From Vibrio sp. 10N.261.55.A7 (GTDB lineage: Bacteria > Pseudomonadota > Gammaproteobacteria > Enterobacterales > Vibrionaceae), in the NCBI RefSeq assembly GCF_002877365.1, contig NZ_MCWZ01000293.1, positions 30,812-94,811 of the forward strand: DNA of 64,000 bases, in the 5' to 3' direction. Position 1 is the stretch's first letter; every line of letters starts with the position of its first letter. Under the pieces are notes generated by a model, which saw only the letters and a list, made by a program, of their open reading frames with translations, was not told where the DNA came from and ran no database searches. Positions 8,751 through 17,542 of the stretch are shown piece after piece. The translations under genes and the position numbers were made by a program.

Positions 8751-9023
8751 TTACTCGGCGCTGGAATCAACAAGGCTCATCGATTCACACAGCGCATAAA
8801 ACTCATTCATCGTGTCATCATGCTCGCATCTCACCTCTAAATTACCGTGAAACATCAGAGTGACATCAAGGTCTTTATAAGAGAGCCAACAAGTGTAACC
8901 ATCGTAATCATTCCAAGCTCTGATGCCAGAAAGCTCTCTCACACCCTCGGTATTTGTACCCTGGGTCGATACCAGATCGAAGATGCGTAAAAAGTCTCTC
9001 GTTACCAACCTATGCTTTCTCAT
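8751..9023 (-). CDS. Small DUF3081-like protein
   Basis: A 90-residue soluble protein without signal peptide or membrane segment. The pattern of an N-terminal helix (FLRIFDLVSTQG), a central GIRAWNDYDGYTCWLSYKD and an acidic C-terminal end resembles DUF3081 proteins that I recall from vibrios and shewanellae. No function is known for that family. It is the first gene of a two-gene unit with the CIA30-family gene, 5 bases apart. The family assignment is from memory and is the weak point; the gene itself is well supported by spacing. Confidence 0.55.
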   Translation of the reverse strand: MRKHRLVTRDFLRIFDLVSTQGTNTEGVRELSGIRAWNDYDGYTCWLSYKDLDVTLMFHGNLEVRCEHDDTMNEFYALCESMSLVDSSAE

Positions 9024-9253
9024 TTTAAATTCCTTTTGTGGCTAACTGTTAAGTCAATACGTGACTCACTCATCAAAAGATCACATTAATCTTCAAGCTT
9101 ATGCAATCAGAAAAACAATGCGTAGGTGATTGATTTAAAACAAATTAAACAACCAACGCTAGATTGCCCTATTGAACGCGATCAAATTAACTCCTCTCTA
9201 AATCCAAAATCGAACTATTATTAACAACATTGTAAATTAAACCTGTGTGATGC

Positions 9254-9994
9254 ATGTCTAGAGCCCTGTTTCTCGTTGTCTGGTCTTTGTTCTCTTTCGA
9301 TGCCATTGCACAACCGCAATATCGAGTGATTACTGAGGATTTCCGCCCCTTCGCCTACCCCACAGAAAATGGAGAGGTCGATGGAATGTCATATGAAATC
9401 GTCGATTGGCTCTTAGATGACCTAGACATAGGTACTGAAGTCGAGGTTTTACCTTGGAGTCGTGGGATTGGCCTGACAAAAACCAAAGAAAACCATGTTC
9501 TTTTCTCGGTGGCTCGCACGAAAGAGAGAGAAGATTGGTTTAAGTGGGTTGGGCCTTTTTACTCTGATGAAGTCGCCCTCTATCAGCTCAATGACCCTAA
9601 ATACCCTTATAAAAAAGACATTAAAAATGAGGGCTCTATACTCGTTGCAAAGGGATACCCTGAAGAAAAAATACTGAGGGACGAAGGGTACAAAAATATC
9701 ATACTTGCCGACAATACGGCGATTGCCATACAGATGTTACTCAAACACAGAGGCGATTACTTTCCTATTGGTCAGGCAGCCCTACCCTGCTTGTTGGCAA
9801 AATACAATCTAGAAGAAGACAGCCTTCGCTCTACAGACATTACCTTGCTTACGTCTCACTTGTACATCGCCATGTCACCCACCACCAGCGATGAAGAAGT
9901 AGAAAGATGGCAGAAGGCACTAGATAAAATAAAGCAAACGAGTCGTTATCAAGATATTGTCGATAACCACTCACACCATTGTGGGAATGAGTAA
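9254..9994 (+). CDS. Periplasmic solute-binding protein, family 3 type
   Basis: A 246-residue exported protein. The signal peptide (about 1-19) ends at AIAQ; the mature chain starts like amino-acid-binding ABC proteins (YRVITEDFRPFAYPTENGEVDGMSYEIVDWL in outline) and shows the two-lobe alternation. No ABC permease or ATPase lies nearby, so it may act as an orphan binding protein. Such orphans are common in vibrios and may also feed chemoreceptors or sensor kinases. An ATG four bases upstream is in another frame; the ATG at 9254 has only a weak ribosome binding site. Confidence 0.75.
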   Translation: MSRALFLVVWSLFSFDAIAQPQYRVITEDFRPFAYPTENGEVDGMSYEIVDWLLDDLDIGTEVEVLPWSRGIGLTKTKENHVLFSVARTKEREDWFKWVGPFYSDEVALYQLNDPKYPYKKDIKNEGSILVAKGYPEEKILRDEGYKNIILADNTAIAIQMLLKHRGDYFPIGQAALPCLLAKYNLEEDSLRSTDITLLTSHLYIAMSPTTSDEEVERWQKALDKIKQTSRYQDIVDNHSHHCGNE

Positions 9995-10007
9995 TTTCTT
10001 TGTACAT

Positions 10008-10038
10008 AAACCACTTAAACCACTTAAACCAAAAGTGG
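10008..10038. repeat. 9-bp tandem repeat and small hairpin after the binding-protein gene
   Basis: AAACCACTT occurs at 10008 and 10017, and the second CCACTT (10020-10025) pairs with AAGTGG (10033-10038). It sits between convergent genes, so it may help end transcription, although there is no strong T-run. Confidence 0.4.
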
Positions 10039-10066
10039 CTTTGACATGAATGAGAATTCTCTTGCG

Positions 10067-10969
10067 TTATTGTCCTTTCACCCTTGCTGTTATGAAGTCC
10101 ACCGCGGCTTTCACTTTAGGCGTCGCATAACTCAGCTTCTGATAAAGCATGTAGACACCAAGGTTTGGGTTCTCGGTGATGTTCAGTGGTTCGTCAAACA
10201 CTAACTCAATCAAATCTCCTCGCTCTAAATAGGGCTTCAGTACCCAGCGCGGTAGCATCACAATACCCGCCCCTTCCATCGCTTTTCGGGCTAACCATTT
10301 GCCATTGTTCGTGGTTAACACACTGGGTGCCGATACGTTTTGCCACTCCCCACTGATTTCACTCAGCCACGGCGTCGGCCCAATCGGCGTTTTAAAATAC
10401 AGGCCTTTATGATCTTTTAACTCAATGGTTGAATTCGGTACGCCCGCTTTATCCAAATAGGTTTGCGAAGCGGCAGGAATAAAATAGTTATCCATTAGGT
10501 GGATGGCGACAACACGCTCATCAGGGGCGTAACCGCCTCGAATGGCGATGTCCACATCATCACGATTGAGTTTAGAGAGTTCATCACTGAGCACGACATC
10601 CAACAGCACATCGGGGTAGCGTTCTGAGAATTCATCTAGAATGGGCGTTAGCACCTGATCGCCAAAACCCACCATAGAGCTTATTTTCAACACGCCCGTG
10701 GGGGTGGTCTGATAATCACGAACCGCTTGATCACTTTGTTCAAGGTGCGCCAAGATCGTATTCACTTGCTGCAGATACTGCTGCCCAACCTCTGTGAGAA
10801 CCACACTTCGCGTTGTACGAGTCAATAACTGCGCGCCAAGGCTCTCTTCTAAATCAGCAATACGACGCGACACCGAAGAAGCCGGCACACCAAATCGCTT
10901 CGCCGCTACCGTGAAATTCCCCGCCTCAACCGTCGCGGCGAAATACTTTAACGCTCTCAGTTTGTCCAT
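10067..10969 (-). CDS. LysR family transcriptional regulator
   Basis: A 300-residue regulator. The N-terminal winged helix (about 1-62) includes FTVAAKRFGVPASSVSRRIADLEESLGAQLLTRTTRSVVLTEVG, a standard LysR pattern in outline; the remainder is a two-lobe effector-binding domain. It is divergent from the CurA-like reductase gene, with about 190 bases between starts, which is the usual arrangement for a LysR protein and its target. The regulator therefore probably controls that reductase and itself. The inducer is unknown. Confidence 0.9.
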   Translation of the reverse strand: MDKLRALKYFAATVEAGNFTVAAKRFGVPASSVSRRIADLEESLGAQLLTRTTRSVVLTEVGQQYLQQVNTILAHLEQSDQAVRDYQTTPTGVLKISSMVGFGDQVLTPILDEFSERYPDVLLDVVLSDELSKLNRDDVDIAIRGGYAPDERVVAIHLMDNYFIPAASQTYLDKAGVPNSTIELKDHKGLYFKTPIGPTPWLSEISGEWQNVSAPSVLTTNNGKWLARKAMEGAGIVMLPRWVLKPYLERGDLIELVFDEPLNITENPNLGVYMLYQKLSYATPKVKAAVDFITARVKGQ

Positions 10970-11161
10970 ACGTCACCCATTGTTTGAGCCTGAATCCAGC
11001 ACCTATGGTTATCCAATACCCTATAGTAACCGTGCAAAGAAAGATATTATTGTCATTAAGGCAACATAGATTCCTTTTTTACCCACTATATACCATCAAA
11101 ATCATGAGTAATAATGGTTTCATCAGCCAAAACGAATAACCAGAATGAAAAGGAACACCCC

Positions 11162-12160
11162 ATGAGCCAATACACCGAAATCTTGCTAACCCAACGTCCA
11201 AACAACCGCCCAGTCGGCCCTCACCTATTTGAGGTGCAAACAAAAGACATTCCATCAGCAGGGCCGGGCCAAATTCTCATCAAACAAACTCACATGTCAT
11301 TAGACCCAGCCATGCTTGGTTGGATGAGCCCAGACACAGACAGCTATATTCCACCCGTAGACCTTGGCTCTGTGATGCGCTCAAGCGGATTTGGAGAAAT
11401 CGTTGAATCAAACCACCCTGACTTTACTGTGGGTGACAAAGTCATGGGCATGATGGGTTGGACAGAGTACGCCGTGACAAACGGGCAAGGCATTAATAAG
11501 GTTCAACCGGATATCGACCCAGAAATGGCGCTGTCTATTTTTGCTCTACCAGGGCTCACAGCCACGCAAGGTTTGTTCAACGTTGGTCAACCGAAAGCGG
11601 GTGAAACGATCGTGGTCACTGGCGCAGCAGGATCCGTAGGCTCTATTGTCGGCCAGCTAGCCAAAGCCGATGGGTTGCGCGTTATTGGTGTGGTAGGAAG
11701 CGATGAAAAAGCCGATTGGATTGTGAATACACTGGGCTTTGATGGCGCAATCAACTATAAGTCTGACGATCTTGAGCAGCAGCTCATCGACCTCACACCG
11801 AATGGTATTGATCTGTTTTTCGAGAACACGGGCGGCCCAATTCAGCACGCTATTTTCAATCGCATGAATGCCTTTGGCCGTATCATGGTGTGTGGCATGA
11901 TCGCCGATTACACGAGCGAGACGCCAGCGCTTGGGCCAAACTGGATCAACATCATCAAGAAACGTATAACGATTCAAGGCTTTACCATGCCAGATCACTT
12001 TGGCGAAGTGCCCGCGCTTTTGGCTAAATTAACGCCTTATGTCATGCAGGGTAAGGTTCAGTACCGAAGCCATGTACTGGATGGTTTAGAAAGTGCCATG
12101 ACAGGGTTAAACCTACTCATGACGGGCGACAATAAAGGTAAGCTGATAGTGAAGCTGTAA
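11162..12160 (+). CDS. NADPH-dependent zinc-free MDR reductase, CurA-like
   Basis: About 332 residues, cytoplasmic, of the medium-chain dehydrogenase/reductase superfamily. It shows the leukotriene B4 dehydrogenase/CurA (YncB) pattern: an N-terminal LLTQRPNNRPV-type opening, no zinc-ligand cysteine cluster, and the nucleotide-binding VVTGAAGSVGSIVGQLAK near residue 147. Such enzymes reduce the double bond of enones, including curcumin. The ATG at 11162 is preferred because AAAAGGA lies eight bases upstream; the frame is open to 11114. Likely target of the divergent LysR regulator. A strong hairpin terminator follows. Confidence 0.85.
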   Translation: MSQYTEILLTQRPNNRPVGPHLFEVQTKDIPSAGPGQILIKQTHMSLDPAMLGWMSPDTDSYIPPVDLGSVMRSSGFGEIVESNHPDFTVGDKVMGMMGWTEYAVTNGQGINKVQPDIDPEMALSIFALPGLTATQGLFNVGQPKAGETIVVTGAAGSVGSIVGQLAKADGLRVIGVVGSDEKADWIVNTLGFDGAINYKSDDLEQQLIDLTPNGIDLFFENTGGPIQHAIFNRMNAFGRIMVCGMIADYTSETPALGPNWINIIKKRITIQGFTMPDHFGEVPALLAKLTPYVMQGKVQYRSHVLDGLESAMTGLNLLMTGDNKGKLIVKL

Positions 12161-12183
12161 TCTGATTTAGCCTTATAAAAACG

Positions 12184-12216
12184 AAAAAGCGAGAACCCGA
12201 ATGGTTCTCGCTTTTT
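12184..12216. terminator. Strong bidirectional terminator
   Basis: AAAAAGCGAGAACC (12184-12197) and GGTTCTCGCTTTTT (12203-12216) form a 14-bp perfect stem with a five-base loop. A/T tracts on both sides let it end both the CurA-like gene (+) and the convergent YehS-like gene (-). Confidence 0.9.
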
Positions 12217-12239
12217 TTATTCATTGCCGAGTGATGTGC

Positions 12240-12719
12240 TTACCCAGCGAACTCTTCAGAGTCAGGACGATTGTTAAACTGCACGCCATTTAAAAAATCA
12301 CACAACAGCTGGTCTTCACACTCTTTGTAGTTTTTGTTGTTCGGCTTACGGAAGTACGCGCCAATTTCGTATTTGCTCAGGCTAATGCCAACAATCTCTA
12401 ACATATCCAAGACATCTTCTGCTTTCATGTTAAGCGCAATACGCAGCTTCATAAAAATCATGTTGTTGGTTAACGCAACTTCAGGCTTAGGCTGTTCGCC
12501 CTCTTTTTTGCCTCGCTTGACGTTAATAAAGCCATTGAGGAATACCGCTAACTCTTTATCTTTCATTTTAACGCTAGATTTTTCGCTCTCTTCTTTTAGC
12601 CAATCCGCTACCTTATCGTGAGCGACAGTGACGTCTGCTTGCTCGAAAGCTTTGATAATTTGGGCGTTCTTAAGGTTTAACGCGTGCTGAATACGACGTA
12701 AAATTTCGTTGTTAGTCAC
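12240..12719 (-). CDS. DUF1456 protein, YehS-like
   Basis: A 159-residue cytoplasmic protein made of two copies of a roughly 70-residue helical unit. The first begins NNEILRRIQHALNLKNAQII and the second NNMIFMKLRIALNMKAEDVL, a repeat characteristic of DUF1456/YehS of E. coli. A Lys-rich linker (KRGKKEGEQ) separates them. Function is not established; the units look like degenerate helix-turn-helix folds. It is a single gene converging on the CurA-like gene. Confidence 0.8.
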   Translation of the reverse strand: MTNNEILRRIQHALNLKNAQIIKAFEQADVTVAHDKVADWLKEESEKSSVKMKDKELAVFLNGFINVKRGKKEGEQPKPEVALTNNMIFMKLRIALNMKAEDVLDMLEIVGISLSKYEIGAYFRKPNNKNYKECEDQLLCDFLNGVQFNNRPDSEEFAG

Positions 12720-13059
12720 TAGGGTGTCCTAAAAAGAGTTCTGAGAGTGAATAAACACCCATCAATCTTGCACGATCGACGAGGATCTTTATTCAATAGT
12801 GTAGTTGAAGGCGACTCTAACAGAGAACATCCATTTTCGGTAGGTTTAAAATACCCTAAAGCATCCACTTCCAAGCTCAAGCACACCGTTCATATACCAT
12901 TGCATTGGCCAATAATTGTGCGTCCTAATCCACTCAATTTGCACCTTAACAAGAGAGACTTCTCACCCTAAGTAAAAATAAAACCGGCCTCGCCATTGAC
13001 CTGTCTATTACTTTATAGTTTAAGGTCTCTACTCACTTAAATCGATACACGAGGCGTTC
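12720..13059. other. Intergenic region, 340 bases, divergent promoters
   Basis: Between the YehS-like gene (-) and the MerR fusion (+). A MerR-type promoter occupies 12996-13026. A 74-codon open frame at 12747-12971 has no ribosome binding site and unconvincing composition, so I do not call it a gene. I see nothing else. Confidence 0.6.
12996..13026 (+). promoter_or_regulatory. MerR-type promoter with 19-bp spacer
   Basis: TTGACC (12996-13001) and TAAGGT (13021-13026) are separated by exactly 19 bases, the long spacer that MerR-family activators act on; TAAGGT is also the -10 of the classic mer promoter. Short dyads lie within and across the spacer (CTAT 13005-13008 with ATAG 13015-13018; GACCT 12998-13002 with AGGTC 13023-13027). 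GAGG at 13051 precedes the ATG at 13060. Fits autoregulation by the adjacent MerR fusion protein. Confidence 0.7.
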
Positions 13060-14235
13060 ATGTCATACCGTATCTCTGAACTCGCAGACAAGGTGGGGCT
13101 GTCACGTACCGCTCTGCTCTATTATGAAAAGCTTGAACTCATTTCTGGACACAGGTTGAGCAATGGCTACCGAGTTTACGGCGATAAAGATGTACAACGA
13201 ATACGCCTGCTTCAAAAGCTTCAAGCGGGAGGTTTAACACTCAAAGAGTGCAAAGCCTGTTTGGAAGCGAAAGTTGACCGAACATTGCTTCAGAACCGCC
13301 TTAAAACCCTCGACGAAGAGATTGCTCAAAAACAACAATCTCGGCAGTTATTAGCGGCGTTGGTTGGCGAGGGCGATAGCAAGTCTTGGCACGAAAGTAT
13401 CGATAAGATTGCGCCAGATGCCCATCTGGATTGGTTAGTTAAGCAGGGCTTCAATCAAAAAGAGGCACTGCGATTAAAATGGTTATCAAAAGACATGAAC
13501 GAACACGAACAATACATGGCGGACTTTATGACCGTCTTTGAAACACTTGAACGCTGGGGACCAGGCAGTGAAAGCGATACATTGAAAGCGTACGCTCACT
13601 TACCGTCTAAACCCACCTCGATTTTAGAGATCGGCTGCGGCAATGGGTTATCCACCACCCTCCTAGCCAACCAAGGTGATGCTTCCGTAACCGCCGTTGA
13701 TAACGAAGAATCAGCACTTGCGCGACTGAATGAAACACTCACCCAAAATGGCTTGGCGAATAGAGTGTCGCCCGTTTGCGCCAGTATGACAGAGCTACCG
13801 TTCAATACAGAAAGCTTCGACCTCATTTGGGCGGAAGGCAGCGCTTACATCATGGGCGTGACCAACGCCTTAAAACAATGGCGCGATCTTCTTCAACAAG
13901 ACGGTATGCTCATGATCAGTGATCTTGTTTGGCTAACCGACTCACCGAGTGACGAAACCACAAAATTCTGGGCAGGCGAATACCCTGACATTCAAACCGT
14001 TGCGACAAGGCTTGAGCAAATTCGCGCCGCAGGTTATGAGGTTATTGAGCACTTTTCTCTTAGCCAAGATGCATGGAGCAATTACTGGAAGCCATTGAAA
14101 GAACGCGTTGATTCACTGATGCCAGAAATGCCAAACGCAGCAGCGCTGAAAGACATCCGTAAAGAAGTGACTATCTACGAGCGTTACCTCAACGAGTTCG
14201 GTTACCAAATGTTCATTTTAAGAAAACTGGCCTAG
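13060..14235 (+). CDS. MerR regulator fused to SAM-dependent methyltransferase
   Basis: A 391-residue two-domain protein. Residues 1-70 are a MerR winged helix (start MSYRISELADKVGLSRTALLYYEKLEL in outline), followed by a coiled-coil helix (about 75-110). Residues about 150-390 form a class I Rossmann methyltransferase with motif I ILEIGCGNGLS near 188-197 and an acidic residue after the next strand (AVDNEE). The usual ligand-binding domain is thus replaced by what looks like an intact enzyme. The domain could sense SAM or a methyl acceptor, or modify the compound that triggers the response. It sits behind a MerR-type promoter and ends 9 bases before a second methyltransferase gene. Confidence 0.85.
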   Translation: MSYRISELADKVGLSRTALLYYEKLELISGHRLSNGYRVYGDKDVQRIRLLQKLQAGGLTLKECKACLEAKVDRTLLQNRLKTLDEEIAQKQQSRQLLAALVGEGDSKSWHESIDKIAPDAHLDWLVKQGFNQKEALRLKWLSKDMNEHEQYMADFMTVFETLERWGPGSESDTLKAYAHLPSKPTSILEIGCGNGLSTTLLANQGDASVTAVDNEESALARLNETLTQNGLANRVSPVCASMTELPFNTESFDLIWAEGSAYIMGVTNALKQWRDLLQQDGMLMISDLVWLTDSPSDETTKFWAGEYPDIQTVATRLEQIRAAGYEVIEHFSLSQDAWSNYWKPLKERVDSLMPEMPNAAALKDIRKEVTIYERYLNEFGYQMFILRKLA

Positions 14236-14244
14236 TCTAGACAC

Positions 14245-14853
14245 ATGCACTTATTTGACCGGCTCAATGTCTATCTCTACCACTACAACCGCATCAAGGC
14301 GTGGTCGGGCAATTTATCTAAGATACAAGGGTGGTCTAGCGACCACTCTCAACAAGCACGCTTTGAGATCATTAAAAGTGCCACCAACTTTGATGGAAAG
14401 AGCGTTCTCGACTTAGGCTGCGGTTATGGGGAGCTGTTTGACTACCTTTCTCAAGATTATCAACTCGCGGCCTACACTGGCGTTGATCAGCAGCATCAGT
14501 TTCTCCGCGTCGCCAAAAAACGGCTCTCTGATACCCAACCTCCTTGCCAATTCGTTCGAGCCGACATCAGCCAATATTCCGCACCAAATAGCGACGTCGT
14601 CATTGCCAGTGGCTCACTCAATTACCAAAGCCGAGACCCCGAATATCTGACTAAGATGATCAATCGCATGTACGCAATGGCAAGCGACATCGTCATCTTT
14701 AATCTGTTGGATTCGAGTACTTTCCCCAAACAAAACCTGCTCACTGGCTACAACAAAAAAGGCACCCTCTTTTATTGCAAAACACTGTGCTCCCAAGTCG
14801 AGTTGATCGACGGGTATGCCAATGAAGACTTTACAATTGTGATGCGGAAGTAG
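14245..14853 (+). CDS. SAM-dependent methyltransferase, class I
   Basis: A 202-residue soluble protein with motif I VLDLGCGYGEL (about 54-64), followed by TGVDQQHQFL (motif II) and VRADISQY (motif III). No substrate-specific signature is recognised. The N-terminal 40 residues (RLNVYLYHYNRIKAW) are helical and basic. It starts 9 bases after the MerR-methyltransferase fusion and should be on the same transcript, so it may be an enzymatic output of that regulator. The sequence is not an obvious duplicate of the fused domain. Confidence 0.8.
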   Translation: MHLFDRLNVYLYHYNRIKAWSGNLSKIQGWSSDHSQQARFEIIKSATNFDGKSVLDLGCGYGELFDYLSQDYQLAAYTGVDQQHQFLRVAKKRLSDTQPPCQFVRADISQYSAPNSDVVIASGSLNYQSRDPEYLTKMINRMYAMASDIVIFNLLDSSTFPKQNLLTGYNKKGTLFYCKTLCSQVELIDGYANEDFTIVMRK

Positions 14854-14950
14854 TCCTCGTTCATCTCCATAACCTTTGAGATAATGAGTGTTCTATACTC
14901 AGGTTTAAGGGCGTCCTATCCAAATCTGAGACCAACGCACTGGAGCATTC

Positions 14951-15727
14951 ATGAGTATTGATGGCTATTTTGAACAACAAGGCCGTGGCGACCCCATTGT
15001 TTTTATTCATGGCTCTTTTGCGAGCACGTCAACATGGAAGAGAATGGTGGAGGTCTTATCAAAAGACCATCACTGCATCTCAATTAAACTGCCAGGCCAT
15101 TGCGGAATGCCGGATCCATTGGATTTTTCATCTCCCACCATCCACACCGAAATCAACATAATCAGAGACACAGTGACGGCTCTCACTGACAAACCTGTGC
15201 ACCTTGTCGGTCACTCTGTAGGGGCGAGCATCGCTTTAGCCATAGCATTAAAAAGCGACCTTAAGTTATCAAAGATGACACTTTTTGAGCCCGTCTCTAT
15301 CTGGGTATTGAGGCGAGCCAACAATCTGGCGATGACGCAAAGAGTGGATGATTTCTTGTCTCACTATCGGCAAGACGCTCGGGAGAACAAACCGTATGTG
15401 TGTGGTCAGGTGATTGATTTTTGGGCAGGCAACGGTGCTTTTGATACCTTGCCTTTGTCGATTCAAGATAGCATGCAACCGCTGGTCAAAAACAACCTTC
15501 GTCATTGGGACATGGATATCGCCATAACCAGTACACTCTCCGATTTAGAACAGTGTGAGGTTACCACTCACCTTGTTTATGGCGACCAATCGAACCCTGT
15601 GGCTGGCGCTGTTTGTGAACAACTCAATGAGTCTCTTCCCAACAGCACCAAGCATGTCATCAAAGGCGCAAACCATTTCTTAGTCACCAGTCACGTAGAA
15701 GAGTGCCTTCGCTATATTCTTGATTAA
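14951..15727 (+). CDS. Alpha/beta hydrolase
   Basis: A 258-residue cytoplasmic hydrolase. Oxyanion-hole turn HGSFAS (20-25), nucleophile elbow GHSVG with Ser89, probable acid Asp212 in YGDQSNP and catalytic His242 in GANHFLV complete the usual triad. Cap-domain residues do not point to one substrate; esters and thioesters are both possible. It lies about 97 bases after the methyltransferase gene on the same strand and could share its transcript. A weak ribosome binding site is seen before the ATG. Confidence 0.8.
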   Translation: MSIDGYFEQQGRGDPIVFIHGSFASTSTWKRMVEVLSKDHHCISIKLPGHCGMPDPLDFSSPTIHTEINIIRDTVTALTDKPVHLVGHSVGASIALAIALKSDLKLSKMTLFEPVSIWVLRRANNLAMTQRVDDFLSHYRQDARENKPYVCGQVIDFWAGNGAFDTLPLSIQDSMQPLVKNNLRHWDMDIAITSTLSDLEQCEVTTHLVYGDQSNPVAGAVCEQLNESLPNSTKHVIKGANHFLVTSHVEECLRYILD

Positions 15728-15741
15728 AGCTCTGTCGCGGA

Positions 15742-16161
15742 TTAAACCTGCGCAGCTTCTGGCTTAAAAAAGACTTTTTCTACCACTTTTTCCATACCCA
15801 GAATCAAGAAGATAAGGCCAAAGAAGACAACCACACCATTGAAGTACCCGTCCATTGCGACCGATCCACCAAATAGCGCGCCAATGATTGCCATCGTCAC
15901 GAATTTACCGCCAACCAACGAGATATAAGACGTAATGCCTCGGCCAATTTTGTGGATTTTTGCAGACCCTCGTTGTTGCCATTTGCCTGCGGCAAAACCT
16001 TCTAACCAAATAAAGAAACTCAAACACGCCTGTACCAACACACCCACAAGAACGGCAACTTCGACACTATCGACCGTGAACCAAGACCAGTAGTGATTGG
16101 CAGCAAATACAGAAGTAATACCGATAACTGATTTAGTCATAAATGGAACGTTCGATTTCAT
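15742..16161 (-). CDS. Small multi-pass membrane protein of unknown function
   Basis: A 139-residue protein that I do not recognise. It has about four hydrophobic segments (roughly 8-25, 31-55, 78-100 and 105-125), the middle loop being basic (KWQQRGSAKIHKIGRG), so the protein is expected in the inner membrane. The last residues are charged (EKVVEKVFFKPEAAQV). An internal ATG at residue 8 is an alternative start. It converges on the hydrolase gene with only 14 bases between stops, and its promoter lies in the AT-rich 270 bases before the AraC gene at 16436. Confidence 0.6.
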   Translation of the reverse strand: MKSNVPFMTKSVIGITSVFAANHYWSWFTVDSVEVAVLVGVLVQACLSFFIWLEGFAAGKWQQRGSAKIHKIGRGITSYISLVGGKFVTMAIIGALFGGSVAMDGYFNGVVVFFGLIFLILGMEKVVEKVFFKPEAAQV

Positions 16162-16435
16162 AGTGTCTCTCTTAATTTATCCCGTAGGATGAATAAATGG
16201 GTTAATGAAAATATGTGGCTGAAGTCTTTGTTTTGTCTCCTCAGCGAATGAATACAATTCTACGGATTCATGATTTATTAGGTTGCCATTTTACGCCACC
16301 TTAAGGAAAAACAATCTAGGAGGGCATTAGGTGCACATGGGTAATAATTCAAAATAGGGCACAGAATAAATGTGATAAAGTGAACGAAGAAGCGTTAGTT
16401 ACCGTCGACTTTAAAACGGGCAAGGAGAGCAATGG

Positions 16436-17428
16436 ATGAGTGCACACGAGTTTAAGATTCCCGTGATTCAAACCAATTATGCTAGGGTGCTCGTTCAGGT
16501 TTGCTCTGACTTCGGTTTGGATCTGCATAAATTGCTCGAAGAGTCGGGATTACCTGCCGATCTAATGCAATCTGAAAGCGAATTTGTTCCCTCTGAGTCC
16601 ATCAAACGGCTGATATTTCTTAGCTCCACACAGCTTGGGGTCAGCAGCTTCGTAGACATTCTAAAGCTGGCGATTGGGCAGAGAATCTTGCCTGTCATAC
16701 TGCACCAGTTTACTCGCTACCCAACCATTGGCGATGCCCTTGCTGACGTACAACAAATCTTCCGCAACGACACCCCGAGCAGCAACGTTTTCTTTGTACA
16801 AGAGCACGGTCATCATTGGTTTTGCGTTGATTCTCTTGGTGAAGAAAACCCGTATTACCAGTGGTCTGAGGCATTCGCCATCGTCTATATTACGCAGTTG
16901 ATGACGGCATTACTCAATGAAGATTGGCAGCCTAGCTCCGTTAAAGTGAAAAGCCGTGACATCGACATTGTAAAACAGGTCATTCCCCGTCGCTGCCGAC
17001 TGTTTGTCGAGAATGAATACACAGGCGTTCAGATTCCTTCTGAGCTCCTCAGTCTGCCAATTGCGCTCAGCGCTAAAGCACTCAGTGAAAAACCGGCACT
17101 TGTCGAATGGCATACCAGCTTTACCGACACGGTATTTGAGGTGCTAAAGCCTTACGTGCGGGAGCGAGATCTCACCATAGAATATGCGGCAGAACTGCTC
17201 AGCTTCTCGGTTCGCACTCTGCAAAGAAAGCTCACCAAAGAGCGAACCTCTTTTCGGAAGATTCGAGACAACTTGGTGTTCTCTGTCGCTTGTGAATTGA
17301 TAGAAGAAGGGCACTCGCTCACCTACGTTGCGAATCAACTCGGGTATTCCGATCTGCCCCATTTTTCTCGAGCCTTTAAGCGTGTTTCCGGGCTAACGCC
17401 CAATGTTTATAAGCTGACAGTGGGGTGA
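16436..17428 (+). CDS. AraC family regulator with arabinose-binding-like N-terminal domain
   Basis: A 330-residue regulator. Residues about 20-205 resemble the AraC-binding/OruR-type sensor domain; residues about 225-328 are the AraC DNA-binding domain with AAELLSFSVRTLQRKL and VANQLGYSDLPHFSRAFKRVSG. Members of this architecture (OruR, VirF, Rv-type) respond to small molecules or fatty acids. GGAGAGC precedes the start. An ATG four bases upstream is in another frame and opens a seven-codon minigene, which ends just after the regulator start. The convergent beta-mannosidase gene may or may not be a target. Confidence 0.85.
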   Translation: MSAHEFKIPVIQTNYARVLVQVCSDFGLDLHKLLEESGLPADLMQSESEFVPSESIKRLIFLSSTQLGVSSFVDILKLAIGQRILPVILHQFTRYPTIGDALADVQQIFRNDTPSSNVFFVQEHGHHWFCVDSLGEENPYYQWSEAFAIVYITQLMTALLNEDWQPSSVKVKSRDIDIVKQVIPRRCRLFVENEYTGVQIPSELLSLPIALSAKALSEKPALVEWHTSFTDTVFEVLKPYVRERDLTIEYAAELLSFSVRTLQRKLTKERTSFRKIRDNLVFSVACELIEEGHSLTYVANQLGYSDLPHFSRAFKRVSGLTPNVYKLTVG

Positions 17429-17542
17429 CTCCTTATCATAAACGAACGCTCAACTTCATGTGTTAATGTAAAGCACATCGTTGAAACAAAGACGCCATCA
17501 AGAAGGAAGCACAAGTGCTCCCATTCCATCTTGAATTCAACC

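Noticed and set aside
12747..12971. 74-codon open frame in the gap before the MerR fusion
   Set aside because: No ribosome binding site, composition unlike neighbouring genes, and no recognisable motif.
16432..16455. Short leader peptide overlapping the AraC start at 16436
   Set aside because: The seven-codon frame from the ATG at 16432 is probably chance; no sign of attenuation.
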